A DNA stretch of 64,000 bases from assembly GCA_030704615.1 (NCBI GenBank), contig CM060731.1, positions 29,204,001 to 29,268,000 of the forward strand, written 5' to 3'. Below, one piece after another: positions 33,501 through 42,639 of this stretch (positions within the stretch are counted from its first letter, which is position 1; each line of letters begins with the position of its first letter). The translations under genes were made by a program, and so were the position numbers. This DNA is from Takakia lepidozioides (lineage: Eukaryota; Streptophyta; Takakiopsida; Takakiales; Takakiaceae). The notes below the pieces were generated by a model, which saw only the letters and a list, made by a program, of their open reading frames with translations, ran no database searches and was not told the origin of the DNA.

Positions 33501-34556
33501 AATGTATTGCTTCATCTGTCTTTACAGCTTGCAATGTTGGGTTTCTTATGACTGCCGTGGCACTAGCTCCCTGGTAATGTGCCTGCAAAGGAAAAACATA
33601 TGGGACTGATTGGATGAATGGCAACCAGGTGATCTGCAAGCCTGGGACAGTGAAGACTCATAAGAAGTTTGAAGCAGAGATTTATGTGCTCACGAAAGAG
33701 GAGGGAGGGCGGCACACGGCCTTCTTTTCCAACTACAGGCCTCAGTTCTACTTGCGGACTGCTGATGTTACTGGGAAAGTTGATCTGCCAGAGCACATTA
33801 AGATGGTGATGCCAGGCGATAACTTGACAGCGCAATTTGAGCTCATCGTTCCTTGTCCCATTGAAACTGGTATGTGGCTTCTCCTGTCACCCTTGACAAG
33901 TGCTGATTCCGCACACACACACACTCTCCCTATCTTCTTCTCTCACACAAACAGATACTGGGTTAAGGACAGTGAGATACTGATGTGGTACAGTCACCAT
34001 GTTAACCTATTGACGGTCTTAACTGTTTGGGTGTCAAAGGATGCATCCCTCTGTCTTCCTACAGTACATAAAATGAGTCTTCTTAAGCAGTGGGTCCTAC
34101 TTTCATAGGTGCAGCGCTCTCTCCTACATTGCTTTTGCTGAGTATTGGCCAAGTTAGATTGCCACAGTGGGCAACAGGCAGAGTGCTGCAGGACCCATGT
34201 GCTGGAAGATACTAACAACCACTGCCATTCAAGGCTCTTTGGTCTGTCCTCACCTCAAAGCTCACGATTCTTTTCTTGTTAATTTCTCATTTTCTGGTGA
34301 TAATGGCATGATACTTTGGAAAAGATGGAGCCCATTAACCAAGCATTGATGACAGATATTTTGGATACTACTGTGAACAACATAAATTTGCACTCTTCCC
34401 CAGGCTTTGTGAGAGTGATCTGCCCCTTGGAAGCCAGCTGTTTGTTCGACGGTCTCGAGTGATGAAAGAGTGTGGTTATTTGCAGGGCAACGATTGGGTC
34501 TACGGGAAGGTGGCCGGACAGTGGGTGCAGGCGTTGTTTCCAAGCTTTTGGGCTAA
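24546..34556 (+). CDS. TUFM: Mitochondrial translation elongation factor EF-Tu, 12 exons, complete
   Basis: EF-Tu brings aminoacyl-tRNA to the mitochondrial ribosome using GTP. Exons: 24546-24766, 25408-25483, 25965-26057, 26206-26280, 26439-26543, 27071-27161, 27578-27783, 32767-32850, 32961-33026, 33398-33460, 33629-33869, 34486-34556. All junctions are GT-AG and in phase, giving 463 residues, close to the plant family length. Residues 1-70 form an Arg/Ser-rich presequence ([20 protein letters not shown]) ending near [11 protein letters not shown] motifs: GHVDHGKT (84-91), [28 protein letters not shown]. Domains 2 and 3 follow ([50 protein letters not shown], stop). An alternative in-frame ATG lies at 24,534. 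Introns 5 and 7 contain LINE copies; intron 7 has grown to 4,983 bp, yet no exon is damaged. Confidence 0.96.
26786..26930 (-). mobile_element. 121-bp LINE 3' end in EF-Tu intron 5, with 12-bp target-site duplication
   Basis: The insert at 26,798-26,918 matches the 3' end of the LINE at 28.4-32.3 kb (tgtactcataagacgttg ... cggtagtaagactt). The 12-bp sequence TTCCCGTTAAGA flanks it on both sides (26,786-26,797 and 26,919-26,930). This is a severely 5'-truncated LINE copy, minus orientation, with its tail at the left. The intact duplication suggests a fairly young insertion. Confidence 0.9.
27984..28385 (-). mobile_element. Partial LINE copy in EF-Tu intron 7
   Basis: About 400 bp matching the C-terminal end of the same LINE: the minus strand encodes [40 protein letters not shown] and [20 protein letters not shown]. 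It lacks the last bases (the copy ends at about 27,984 without tactcataagacgtt) and begins near 28,385. It lies immediately to the left of the nearly full-length copy, separated by a (GA)n run. It differs from that copy at many positions, so it is an independent insertion. Confidence 0.85.
28419..29335 (-). CDS. LINE C-terminal region with zinc-binding motif (frame 3)
   Basis: This is the continuation of the RT protein after a frameshift near 29,330: [40 protein letters not shown], then the zinc-binding [20 protein letters not shown] and [20 protein letters not shown]. It ends at the stop within the 3' UTR sequence shared by all copies. The frame itself opens further upstream (29,609), but that part is a shadow of the RT frame. 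Confidence 0.85.
29311..30552 (-). CDS. LINE reverse transcriptase core (frame 2)
   Basis: 413 residues contain the RT fingers and palm: [73 protein letters not shown] (first catalytic Asp), [20 protein letters not shown] and [13 protein letters not shown] (FADD, catalytic). The thumb follows ([20 protein letters not shown]). The frame ends near RIHSSGGA, and the protein continues in another frame from about 29,330, so a second frameshift is present. The catalytic residues are intact. Confidence 0.92.
   Translation of the reverse strand: MIQNSPDELEYISMAYNAPISSSEIVEAIEHLNGYKAGGPDGIVNELIKHGGDPMIEALVLLFNIIWKTEMIPFRWRQGVIVNLYKKGDREEPGNYRGITLLNAVGKTFCRVISTRLEVDLESRGCFHEGQAGFRRNRGCVDHIFTLSQIIQGRKKEGKPTYVFFLDVKKAYDTVWRDGLWFRLWSCGIKGKMWRVVHNLYAHTKSCVTVNGQKSNFFDIDQGVAQGCTLSPLLFNVFINQLLEDVESEGFGLRVGDTTIPALMFADDFAGIGETPTNLQELIDCAKRYFDLWGLEANVSKCAVVAFNDRGEGGSDLKWQWGSQEIPVLPSYTYLGVEFSSNCNWDAHIRKVVQTGKGKALGLTKFFHCRGVNSEVKKTMLCRVIRPALEYGSAIWVDNSNQAVSRIHSSGGA
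30549..32006 (-). CDS. LINE endonuclease domain and linker (frame 1)
   Basis: The frame encodes 485 residues. It starts [20 protein letters not shown], an apurinic-like endonuclease fold, with CAGQETWET (catalytic Glu), [12 protein letters not shown], and [14 protein letters not shown] (catalytic Asp-His). The second half (from about residue 250) is the linker to [22 protein letters not shown] and [20 protein letters not shown]. In LINEs this enzyme nicks the target DNA. The frame ends at TGA at 30,551-30,549, overlapping the ATG of the RT frame by ATGA. The reading [15 protein letters not shown] across the junction indicates a one-base indel in an A run rather than a designed stop. Confidence 0.9.
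   Translation of the reverse strand: MRLATFNFSGLTNQRKQLEVGQVLRTNDIHICAGQETWETSDKLVGDVIGYKWAGKMCTLKAASAKRGQKGVGFFVRDFLFDNCEIINKGLRYEHSIWLKLNLKGGMSTKDLFVGCVYMPTEGTLSADADKAFEDVKLDCASFLAKGQVVLLGDFNARVGKGIHQDNIIGPFGEDELNSNGRRLINCLEELQLLTLNNRTRGDQVQWTREKPQTGERSIVDYIIMDKILFPQCANVLIDRTDIGTSDHFLVWTEIKRCFPTTKRTVKRSIRKWRIEKFHNEEVKAEYVQALQEALPHFVQSLQELQSRSVNARNEVERAVDSWESFVSSVADKIIGRKLIVCGRAVNWWTNEIKLKIAERRALYKECCNLETNRELWARYYQLRKDINQLVRSQKKLYWDTLYSEINSNHHGGNDKKFWLALQRLYKPKNGQQVQALKTTKGAVVTSSVDIVKTFETHYSILGRTSRSNSEGSSAGGTQLEKLFL
32288..32361 (-). mobile_element. Short LINE 3'-end copy in EF-Tu intron 7
   Basis: About 70 bp (tgtattcataagactttgtttgccgcagcc..., ending near ccagtttggac) match the last bases of the LINE family, with several substitutions. 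It lies between two copies of AGAGAGAGAATGTA (ending about 32,292 and 32,371), which look like the target-site duplication. It is older than the other short copies, judging by its substitutions. Confidence 0.65.
32593..32691 (-). mobile_element. 61-bp LINE 3' end with 19-bp target-site duplication
   Basis: The insert 32,612-32,672 is the last ~61 bp of the LINE family (ttgtactcataagacgttg to cagtttgagcg). GATTTTATAGCCCTAGAGA flanks it on both sides (32,593-32,611 and 32,673-32,691), a perfect 19-bp duplication. A (GA)n run follows at 32,688-32,703. The insert lies about 75 bp from the acceptor of EF-Tu exon 8 without disturbing it. Confidence 0.92.
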
Positions 34557-35884
34557 GGGATGACTTCTTGGATTGAGAAAATTTAAGAGATCCTTTTAGT
34601 CTGGTTCGCAACGCCTTGTTTTCTGACCTGAAAACTGGTTAGATAGGGACACAGTAGTTGGCAGATTTGTGACAGCGACATGGCTGCAGCTTATTGACTT
34701 TGTCCATGATGAGGTTGCTGTGTAGCTTGGGTTGCTTGGCTGACTCAAGCCAGGGAACACACATAAGTCTTTGACCGGACTAACAGGTTGTCGACAAAAG
34801 CTTCTATCTGAATCTCTTTAGCTATACCAATTGGTGCTGCAGCCTGAAATTTTGATATGAGTAGACAAGGAAGCTGAAAGAGTTAGATCACACATGACAC
34901 CATACTTATCAGATATGCTGCACATGAGTACCCTTTAGAATGTGCGATTCCCACAGGGAACACTTGACCATTTATCATGTTGTTTTATATGTGAGGGTTT
35001 TAGTGGGGATCTCTCCCCGTGTTTAGGAGTGTGGGGCCATGGATTCCATCTTGATTATTCTATCATTATGGATGAGTGACAAGCCCTGGGTTGGTACTCA
35101 GGGTTTTAACTAAATTAGGAGTATCTTATCCTAACAGCTAGTCTAGGAGTAGATTTAGGCTGAGTTGGCGGCTTAGGTGTGAAGGACCCGGGCCGCAATC
35201 TGGTGTTCCAGGTGTTCCAGTTTTGATATGCCTTGTGACATACATGCTTAGGGTAGGACCTTATTTATTTTGGGGGCTTGGGCTCTCGTGGGTGGTTATC
35301 TTCTGACTAAAATTGTGTACAGTGTGCGTTCGTGGATGATGCATTGCCCACATTAATTCTGTGGTGTATCAAATAGGATCTTGTCAATCTTCTGGCAAAT
35401 CATTCCCGGTCTTCTCTGCGAGCAACATTCTATCTGAACTTCCCCAAGAAGACCTACCACAGAGGAGTAGAAAGTATCCAAAGGATGGAAACGTTAGTGA
35501 AGAAAACAGGCAGGATGTCTAGTGTTCTTCTTGGATGAAACAGGGAGGTAGTTTTTCAGTGCCCACTAAGATAGTGATTTTACAGAAAGTGTGCAAAGCT
35601 ATTACAGTCCTATCATCCTACCCATGGAGAATTACCCCACACATCGTTGCTCTGAATACAATACCAGGCTATACAGATTTTCCGATAACCCATAATGATA
35701 GGTAATGACACACACACATGGCTAAATCTATTTCCCGGATTGGTCGTGATGCATGATATTACCACAGCAATCAGACTCAAGGCACACAGCAAAAAAAAAG
35801 AAAAAAAGGGCACACAAGGCCTTACTACATCAAGGCTCAAGGCACTGGATGCACACATGCAACGATTGATCCATTGCTTCTTCA
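34557..35884. other. EF-Tu 3' flank; no recognised gene
   Basis: This contains the EF-Tu 3' UTR and intergenic DNA. No conserved protein, RNA gene or repeat was recognised on either strand. Confidence 0.35.
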
Positions 35885-36290
35885 TTATGTGCTATTAACT
35901 CCATAGAGTACCCAAATGCTGGAAAAGTAGTCGCACAATACTCAAATACAAAAAAGATGACCCTACCGACCTATAGCTCTTGTCAATACCCTTTATAAAC
36001 TATTTACAGGCACTCTGACCACCCTCCTCACGTCGTTTGGAGAACAACACCATATCCTTAGTGACTCGCAAAAAAATTTAGAATTGTCAGAATCACAACT
36101 CATTATTTCAGCCCTAGAAAATGCACATTTTACCCATCAAGACATATACTTACTGTACATTGATATTAAGAATGCATTTGCTCAATTGATCACGCCCATC
36201 TGCTAGCCATCATGGCTTACCTTGGATACCCGCAAGATGCAATCATGCTTATTCGCAATATCTACACCGAAGCCACCACCACATACTCGG
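35885..36290 (+). mobile_element. LINE reverse transcriptase fragment (second family)
   Basis: Across two frames the plus strand reads VPKCWKSSRTILKYKKDDP, RPIALVNTLYKLFTGTLTTL, LENAHFTHQDIYLLYIDIKN (RT motif A with catalytic Asp) and AIMAYLGYPQDAIMLIRNIY. This is the RT fingers/palm of a non-LTR element unrelated to the EF-Tu intron LINE. Frameshifts and an abrupt end near 36,290 show that it is a dead fragment. Confidence 0.75.
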
Positions 36291-36619
36291 GGCCTTCTTT
36301 TGGTGATACATCACCGTGGGTGTTTAGTTGTGCTTGCCATTGTCTCTGCTGGGTTCTTGTTAGGTATCCACCGTTGATTTTCAACCGTTCAATTTGTGGT
36401 AGCTCAGGGGTCTTTGTAAGTGTATGTAATGTGCATTCTGTAGTTTGAGTAGAGATTTGTTCCTATTTGGAGCTTGTTTCCTCCCAAATTTGAAGGGGGG
36501 GGTGAGTATCGATGTAATAATGTTTCAAAGTAGGGGTCTTGTGTGTAATGATTGGGCCATTTAAAACTGGACCTATGGATATTATGTGCTCATGAATGTG
36601 GAGGATGACACGGTAGTGG

Positions 36620-37045
36620 TCAAATTATAAATGGGATCATAGAAGATTGTGCCAATGAGTTGTGTGGAGTTGTTCCATGTAGTTTAAAATAATATCCATC
36701 AATGAGGCTATGCGAGGTATATTTTAGTTGCCCCTTGCCTAAAGAAAGCTTGGAATCCAAGGGTTTGAGCAAACGTGGTCCATTCAAGGTCTTTGAGACA
36801 GGGGGGAATGTACGAATGTACACCGTTATGTAATTTGCTAGCATAATAAGGTCTCTATTGAAGTCACATGCAAGGAGGATTGCAGATTGAGGAGTTGAGT
36901 GGGTTGTTAGCGCAATTTGTCGCAGGATATTGGAGGTAAGTGTTCTATTGGCTGGGTATGAAGGCAAGAAGTTTTGGGTTGGCCAGATCATGGGAATTTC
37001 AACAATTTGGAGGTGAGTTTTTGAGGCGTATGGGTATGAGAACAT
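36620..37045 (-). pseudogene. Probable LINE endonuclease fragment
   Basis: The minus strand encodes a 141-residue frame with RTLTSNILRQIALTTHSTPQ, SAILLACDFNRDLIML (like the GDFN motif of APE-type endonucleases) and KYTSHSLIDGYYFKL. The motif set resembles the middle of a LINE endonuclease domain. It probably belongs to the same family as the flanking plus-strand fragments but lies in the opposite orientation. The call is less sure than the RT fragment. Confidence 0.5.
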
Positions 37046-37261
37046 TGGTGATAGTTACTTAGTGAATTACATAGATGTGTGTATACCAATTGACGCCCCC
37101 ACGGGCTGGCTGGTATGTTAGCGAGAAGCGTCTATTGTATTTTCCTTGGTGATGGGTACTTCCATAGACGATGTGGTGGTTATGCAGGATTTTGTTGGAA
37201 TGTGTGTTGGGGGAGTGTGGGTGGAGTTACCTATTTATTCTATGTGGCCCTTGTTGACAAT

Positions 37262-37303
37262 TTTGAGCAAAAACAAAAAACAAAAAAAAACAAAAAAAAA
37301 ACA
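37262..37303 (+). repeat. A-rich tract
   Basis: A run of CAAAAAAAAAC-type sequence (about 40 bp, more than 80% A) ends at 37,303, just before the next LINE fragment. It may be the tail of a plus-strand retroposed sequence, but no element body was recognised for it. Confidence 0.5.
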
Positions 37304-37391
37304 CTAATTGAAACATAAAAACCATACGATTTTTCGGATGACCCCATACACATCGCTCATACTCGCCCCTTTTGGCTAATCCACCCAGTCC

Positions 37392-38015
37392 TTGACCCCC
37401 CAGAGCCCAAAGCCCATCCGAAATCTTCTGACCACCCTGACTAAAGAAGCCAATAAACAGGCCTCTACCTCTCTCAGCCACACCAAACTGCATATCCAAA
37501 AATGGACCCTCTCTGATGTACCCCACCACAAACTCTCCAACCATTTCTGGCACACCAGAGCTGCATCAGACGCACAAATCCGACAAACCCCTAAATTCCG
37601 ATATGCCCAACGCAAACACACCTTCTGCCCAACCACATACCCCTCACCAAACTGCCCTCTGTGCTCCCACATCCACGCCACGCGTGATACCTGGCTCCAC
37701 CTTCTTAGCGAATGCCCTCACCCAGTCATCCACGAGCTTCGTATTGCACGACACAACCACGTTGTACGACACATCCACAAACTCCTATTACGACGTAATG
37801 AAACTCGATGGTTCTCCCTCATCAATGCGGGCATCTACCAAGGTCGCCCCCAGACCATACGGTACCTACGTGGCTTCTCCCCTATATATGCCGCCCCCAC
37901 ACATCATGTACATGCCATTCCCGCCTCTGTCCAGATATCCTCGTCGTCCAGGGGCTCCCCATCTGTACCCCACCACCCTCTGCCCCGTCCCCCGCCCTTA
38001 CCAGTATACATATAA
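37392..38015 (+). mobile_element. LINE C-terminal coding fragment (second family)
   Basis: An open frame of 207 codons contains a zinc-binding C-terminus: CPLCSHIHATRDTWLHLLSE, CPHPVIHELRIARHNHVVRH, then WFSLINAG. This Cys-Cys-His-Cys arrangement with an LRI.RHN helix is found at the end of some non-LTR retrotransposon proteins. The open frame is longer than expected for a decayed fragment, so it may be young. The proline-rich end (SSSRGSPSVPHHPLPRPPPL) is terminal sequence. It is in the same orientation as the RT fragment at 35.9 kb. Confidence 0.65.
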
Positions 38016-39267
38016 TCATTTTACATGTGATCGGCTAGAATGAAACTTACACTCACTCCTAACTTTCACTCTAAGGTCATAGAGAGTACACTCAAGTGTG
38101 AGGTCATAGAGATCCCACTCCCACAAACGATAGATCTGCAAACGCGCAAGGTAAGGAATTGGAGCAAGGCGTTCACCAATTTAACCCTTAAACTACCATC
38201 TATTTTTTGGTGGGCCCACTAAAAAAGAGTGCATACCTTTATGGATGAGGGTGTAACTTTGAACCCCAATCATCCATGGGGATGAACTTATACATATGTG
38301 CATATCTAATACATCCACGTCCTGTCAAAAGTATAGGCAAATTTGACCATTGCATTTTATAACAAAAAATCTTCCCCAATTTGTGAATGTATTCAAAAAT
38401 TGCATGGAAAAAATGGTTAGACCAAAGAATTCAAGTATCGACTTGAATTTTCCCGGACATAGGCCCTCCATAATTTGACTAAATGGCCCCCACCGAGATT
38501 CCAAAATTGAGATAGGCTGTTTTGTATGTGAAATCCGGAGGGAAAAATTGTTATGTTTTGGCTTCTTTCCCAAGTACACTCATGAGGTGATATTTTCTTT
38601 CTAATTCCTTCAGTAAGGAAGTGCACAATAATATTTCATAGTGCATTGTCCAAAAATTTTGGCATTATGATACATTTTTCAGGCCTTTAGATAGCTAGAT
38701 GTTGCCTACAAGATTGCCCATTTGGCCCACCACATGGGCAGGTCAACGGTGCTCAACACTGGATTTCCTGACCCTTGGCACTTAATAACAATATATGACG
38801 CCAACCGAAGTTAGCGTAAATAAGAGCCACTTTCCCTTGCGGGTACTTCCCCCTTTCGGCACTTTACAATATTCTAGGGAGCAGAGTTTATTATTATTTT
38901 AGGGTGTGTAAATTCCCACATGTGCTCTTGTACAAATTATCTTCAAGATTCACTTCCATCCACTATCATCCATGAAAGTTGGATCGTGGCAAAAATCTGA
39001 CACGCCCCTACTAAAAATGATAAGGGCCGAAAATTGGTGAATGCCTATTCTCCGATTCTTTAGTGAGCGTAACAAAAATTCAAAACGATCTGGCAAGCTC
39101 CTCGCCAGCTTGGGGCGGGTGTTCCTTGTTATAACGCACTGGGCCTGCTTACACGTTAAGATTACATCTTAGAGCATCCCCAAGAAAGAGAAGACTCCGG
39201 CCAAAGCCGCCGTAACTAAGAGCCACTTCGCCTTGCGGCTACTACCCCCTTTCGGGAGTGGGCCCTA
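38016..39267. other. No gene; a ~45-bp segment occurs twice
   Basis: The sequence TAAGAGCCACTTTCCCTTGC (about 38,822) and the related TAAGAGCCACTTCGCCTTGC (about 39,216), each followed by GG.TACT.CCCCCTTTCGG, lie 390 bp apart as direct repeats. TTAGAGCATCCCCA at about 39,169 resembles the left end of the element that starts at 39,271. These look like pieces of small non-autonomous DNA transposons. Confidence 0.5.
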
Positions 39268-39650
39268 TAAGAGCATCCCCACTCTACACCTCTATGGAAC
39301 CTGCAACCCGTACTTCTCGTATACAGGTTTAGATTTGCCTCCAAACGTACCACACCCTTGCTCCCCTACCGTATACGCCGTAAAGGGCGGACACTAAACC
39401 GCCTCTCTTTCACTGAATCCATGCACGATATTCAGCCTCCTGAACCCGTTACTAAACCCAGTCGTCCCAACTAAGGATATGTCAGAGCGCGAGTGAGAAC
39501 GTATGAGAACGTGCTTACATGTCTGAGTAGGAAGTTAAGTTGTTTGGTGAAAGGTACCGATGTGCCCAATTTGTGAGGCATCCATTTCTGATGAGTTAGC
39601 GGTTTTTCTCCAAAGGCCTTTTTGTGAGCAATAAAAAACACTATTGTATC

Positions 39651-39659
39651 TCTTTTTGC
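39651..39659 (+). repeat. MULE target-site duplication, left copy
   Basis: TCTTTTTGC directly precedes the left terminus at 39,660 and is identical to the right copy. Confidence 0.9.
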
Positions 39660-42215
39660 GGAAGATAATAGGAATAATGTAAGAACTTAATGCAAGCGCG
39701 TCAGGACGGTCCAACCCTGACACCTGTACCGCCGGTTCTTCGCCTCCGGCAGACATCAAAAGGAAGCCGGCTGGGCTCGGTCAATCCCTCCCCACCCCCA
39801 CCCTCATCCCATCGGCGTCGTCGCCCCCTGCATCGTCGTTCTGCGACACCAGTCCGCCGCTTCCAGCAGTCCGCAAGTTCCCTGTAACCCCCGCCCCGGG
39901 TTCAACATCACCCCATGTAACCCTCTGTAACTCCGCCGAGGTAACCCACACCACCATGTAACCCTCTGTAACCCATGTACCCTCTATAACACCGAAAGAG
40001 TGTCACCCCCACCCCTATGTAACCCTCACTACATGTAACCCTCTATAACACTTTGCAACCCATGTAACCCTCTGTAACCCATGTAACCCTCTGAAACACC
40101 GCAGAGTGTAACCCTCACTCCATGTAAACCTCTGTAACCTTGTAACCCATGTAATCCTCTATGACCCTCGTAACCCATGTAACCCTCTGTGACCTTTGTA
40201 ACCCCACCACCATATAACCCTCTGTAACACCGCAGAGTGTCACCCTCACCCGTATGTAACCCTCTCTGACCCTCTGTAAAAACCCTCACCACCATGTAAC
40301 CCTCTGTTAACCCAGTAACCCTCTGTGACCTCTAATCCCTCACCAGGTAACCTCTTACCACCATGTAACCCTCTGTAACACTGCAGAGTGTAACCCTCGC
40401 CACCATGTAACCCTGCCGTAACCCTCACAAACCCTCTGTAGACCGCAGAGTGTCACCCTCATCCCATATCACCCTCGCTCCATGTAACCCTCCCAAAAAC
40501 CCTCTGTGGCTCTGTAACCATGTCACCCTTGTAACACCCCAGAGTGTCGCCCTCACCCCTTATGTACCCTCACTCCATGTAACCCTCTGTAACCCATGTA
40601 ACCGTCTATGACCCTTTGTAACCCTCACCACCATGTAACCCTCTGTAACAACGCCAGAGTGTCACCCTCACCCGTATGTAACCCCACTCCATGAACCCTC
40701 TATGACCCTCTGTAACCCTCACCACCATGTAACCCCTGTGGACCCTCTATATCCCTCACCAGGTGTAACCCTTTACCACCATGTAACCCTCTGTAACCCT
40801 CACAAAACCCTCTATAAACCGCAGAGTGTCACCCCATCCATGTAACCCTCACTCCATGTAACCCTACAACTCTGTGGCTTTGTAACCCATGTAACCCTCA
40901 CCACCATGTAACCCTCTGTAACACGCAGAGTGTCACCCTCACCCCTATGTAACCCTTATTCCATGTAACCCTCTCTGACCCTCTGTAACCCTCACCACCA
41001 TGTAACCCTCTGTAACCATGTAACCCTAGTGACCCTCTATATCCCTCACCAGGTGTAACCCTTACCCCATGTAACCCTCTGTAACACCGCAGAGTGTCAC
41101 CCTCGCCAATGTAAACCCTCCGTAACCCTCACAAACTTTGTGACACCGCAAGATGTAACCCTATACCCCATGTAACCCTCACAAACCCTTGTGGCTCTGT
41201 AACCATGTAACCCTCTGTAACACCGCGGAGGTCACCCTCACCCCTTATGTAACCCTCACTCAATGTAACCCCCAAACCCAACCCCATAAACCTTTGAACC
41301 CATGTAACCCTCTGTGACCCTTTGTAACCCTCACCACCATGTAACCCTCTGTAACACCGCAGAATGTCACCCTCACCCTATGTAACCCTCACACCATGTA
41401 ACCCTCTCTGACCCTCTGTAACCCTCTGTAACCATGTAACCCTCTGTGACCCTTATATCCCTCACCAGGTGTAACCCTTACCACCATGTAACCCTCTGTA
41501 ACACCGCAGAGTGTCACCCTCGCCACCATGTAACCCTCACTCCATGTAACCCTCTGTGACCCTCCGTGGCTCTGTAACCCATGTAATCCTCTGTAACACC
41601 GTAGAGTGTCACCCTCACCCCTTATGTAACCTCACCCATGTAACCCTCTGTAACCCATGTAACCCTCTGTAACCATGTAACCCTCTGTGACCCTTTGTAA
41701 CCCTCACCACCATGTAACCTCTGTAACACCGCAGAATGTCACCCTCACCCCTATGTAATCCTCACTCCATGTAACCCTCTCTGACCCTCTGTAACTCTCT
41801 GTAACCCATGTAACCCTCTGTGACCCTCTATATCCCTCACTAGGTGTAACCCTTACCACCATGTAACCCTCTGTAACACCGCAGAGTGTCACCCCCATCC
41901 CTATGCATCCCTCACTCCTTGTAACCCATGTAATCCTCTGTGACCCTGCGTAACCCGTGTAACCCTCTGTGACCCTGTGTAACCCATGTTACCCATGTAA
42001 CCCTCTGTGACCCTCTATAACCCTCACCCAGGTGTAACCTTCACCACCATGTAACCCTCAGTAACCCTCTCTGTAACACCGTAGAGTGTCACCCTCACCC
42101 CTGTGTAACCTCACTCCATGTAACCCTCTGTGACCCTCTGTGACTCTCTGTAACCCTCACCAGGTGTAACCCTCACTAGTGTAACCCTCACCCCATGTAA
42201 CCCCCGATTGTGTCA
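39660..42215 (+). repeat. Left terminal inverted repeat: 230-bp unique end plus 2.3-kb minisatellite array
   Basis: Positions 39,660-39,889 are unique, GC-rich sequence matched by the right end. From about 39,890 the plus strand is an array of short units: GTAACCCTCTGTAACCCATG, CTCACCACCATGTAACC and related variants. A higher-order marker, ACACCGCAGAGTGTCACCCT, recurs about 16-17 times at intervals of 60-160 bp. The array ends near 42,215, just upstream of the transposase gene. The orientation is C-rich on the plus strand. Confidence 0.92.
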
Positions 42216-42639
42216 CTCATAGCTCGTGTCACCCGGATCCTTTATCCCCAACGCATGTCACCCCTGTTCGTGTAGCCCCTTAGTGCCCGGCAAAAATTGG
42301 CGGGCTCCAAGAGGTGTCAGATATTTTGAATTCAAACCTGGGTTACACGATTCGGTGACATCAAAACCCACGTGTAACTCCATCATCGCTCGTCATTTTC
42401 ACCAGGTGCGTAGACGACGTGCAGTCCCGAGGGCTCCGCTGCGTTGCCCGCGTGTGTTATGCGATTTGTACTGTACTGGTGGTACTGTTGCTGCTAATGG
42501 CATGTGCTGCCGAAGGTGCTAGACGAGGAACGCAAAGCAGCATTGGAATCAAATGGTTTGAAAGATGAGGCGGGAGAACTCTGTCATTTGCAGCATTTGG
42601 TATCTCATTTGAAATGCATCCTACAGCTGCCCCATAGAC

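Noticed and set aside
39890-42215. CRISPR-like array or true telomere array
   Set aside because: Units are irregular in length and have no unique spacers, the host is eukaryotic, and the unit is not a regular TTTAGGG. The inverted copy at the other end shows it is part of a transposon terminus.
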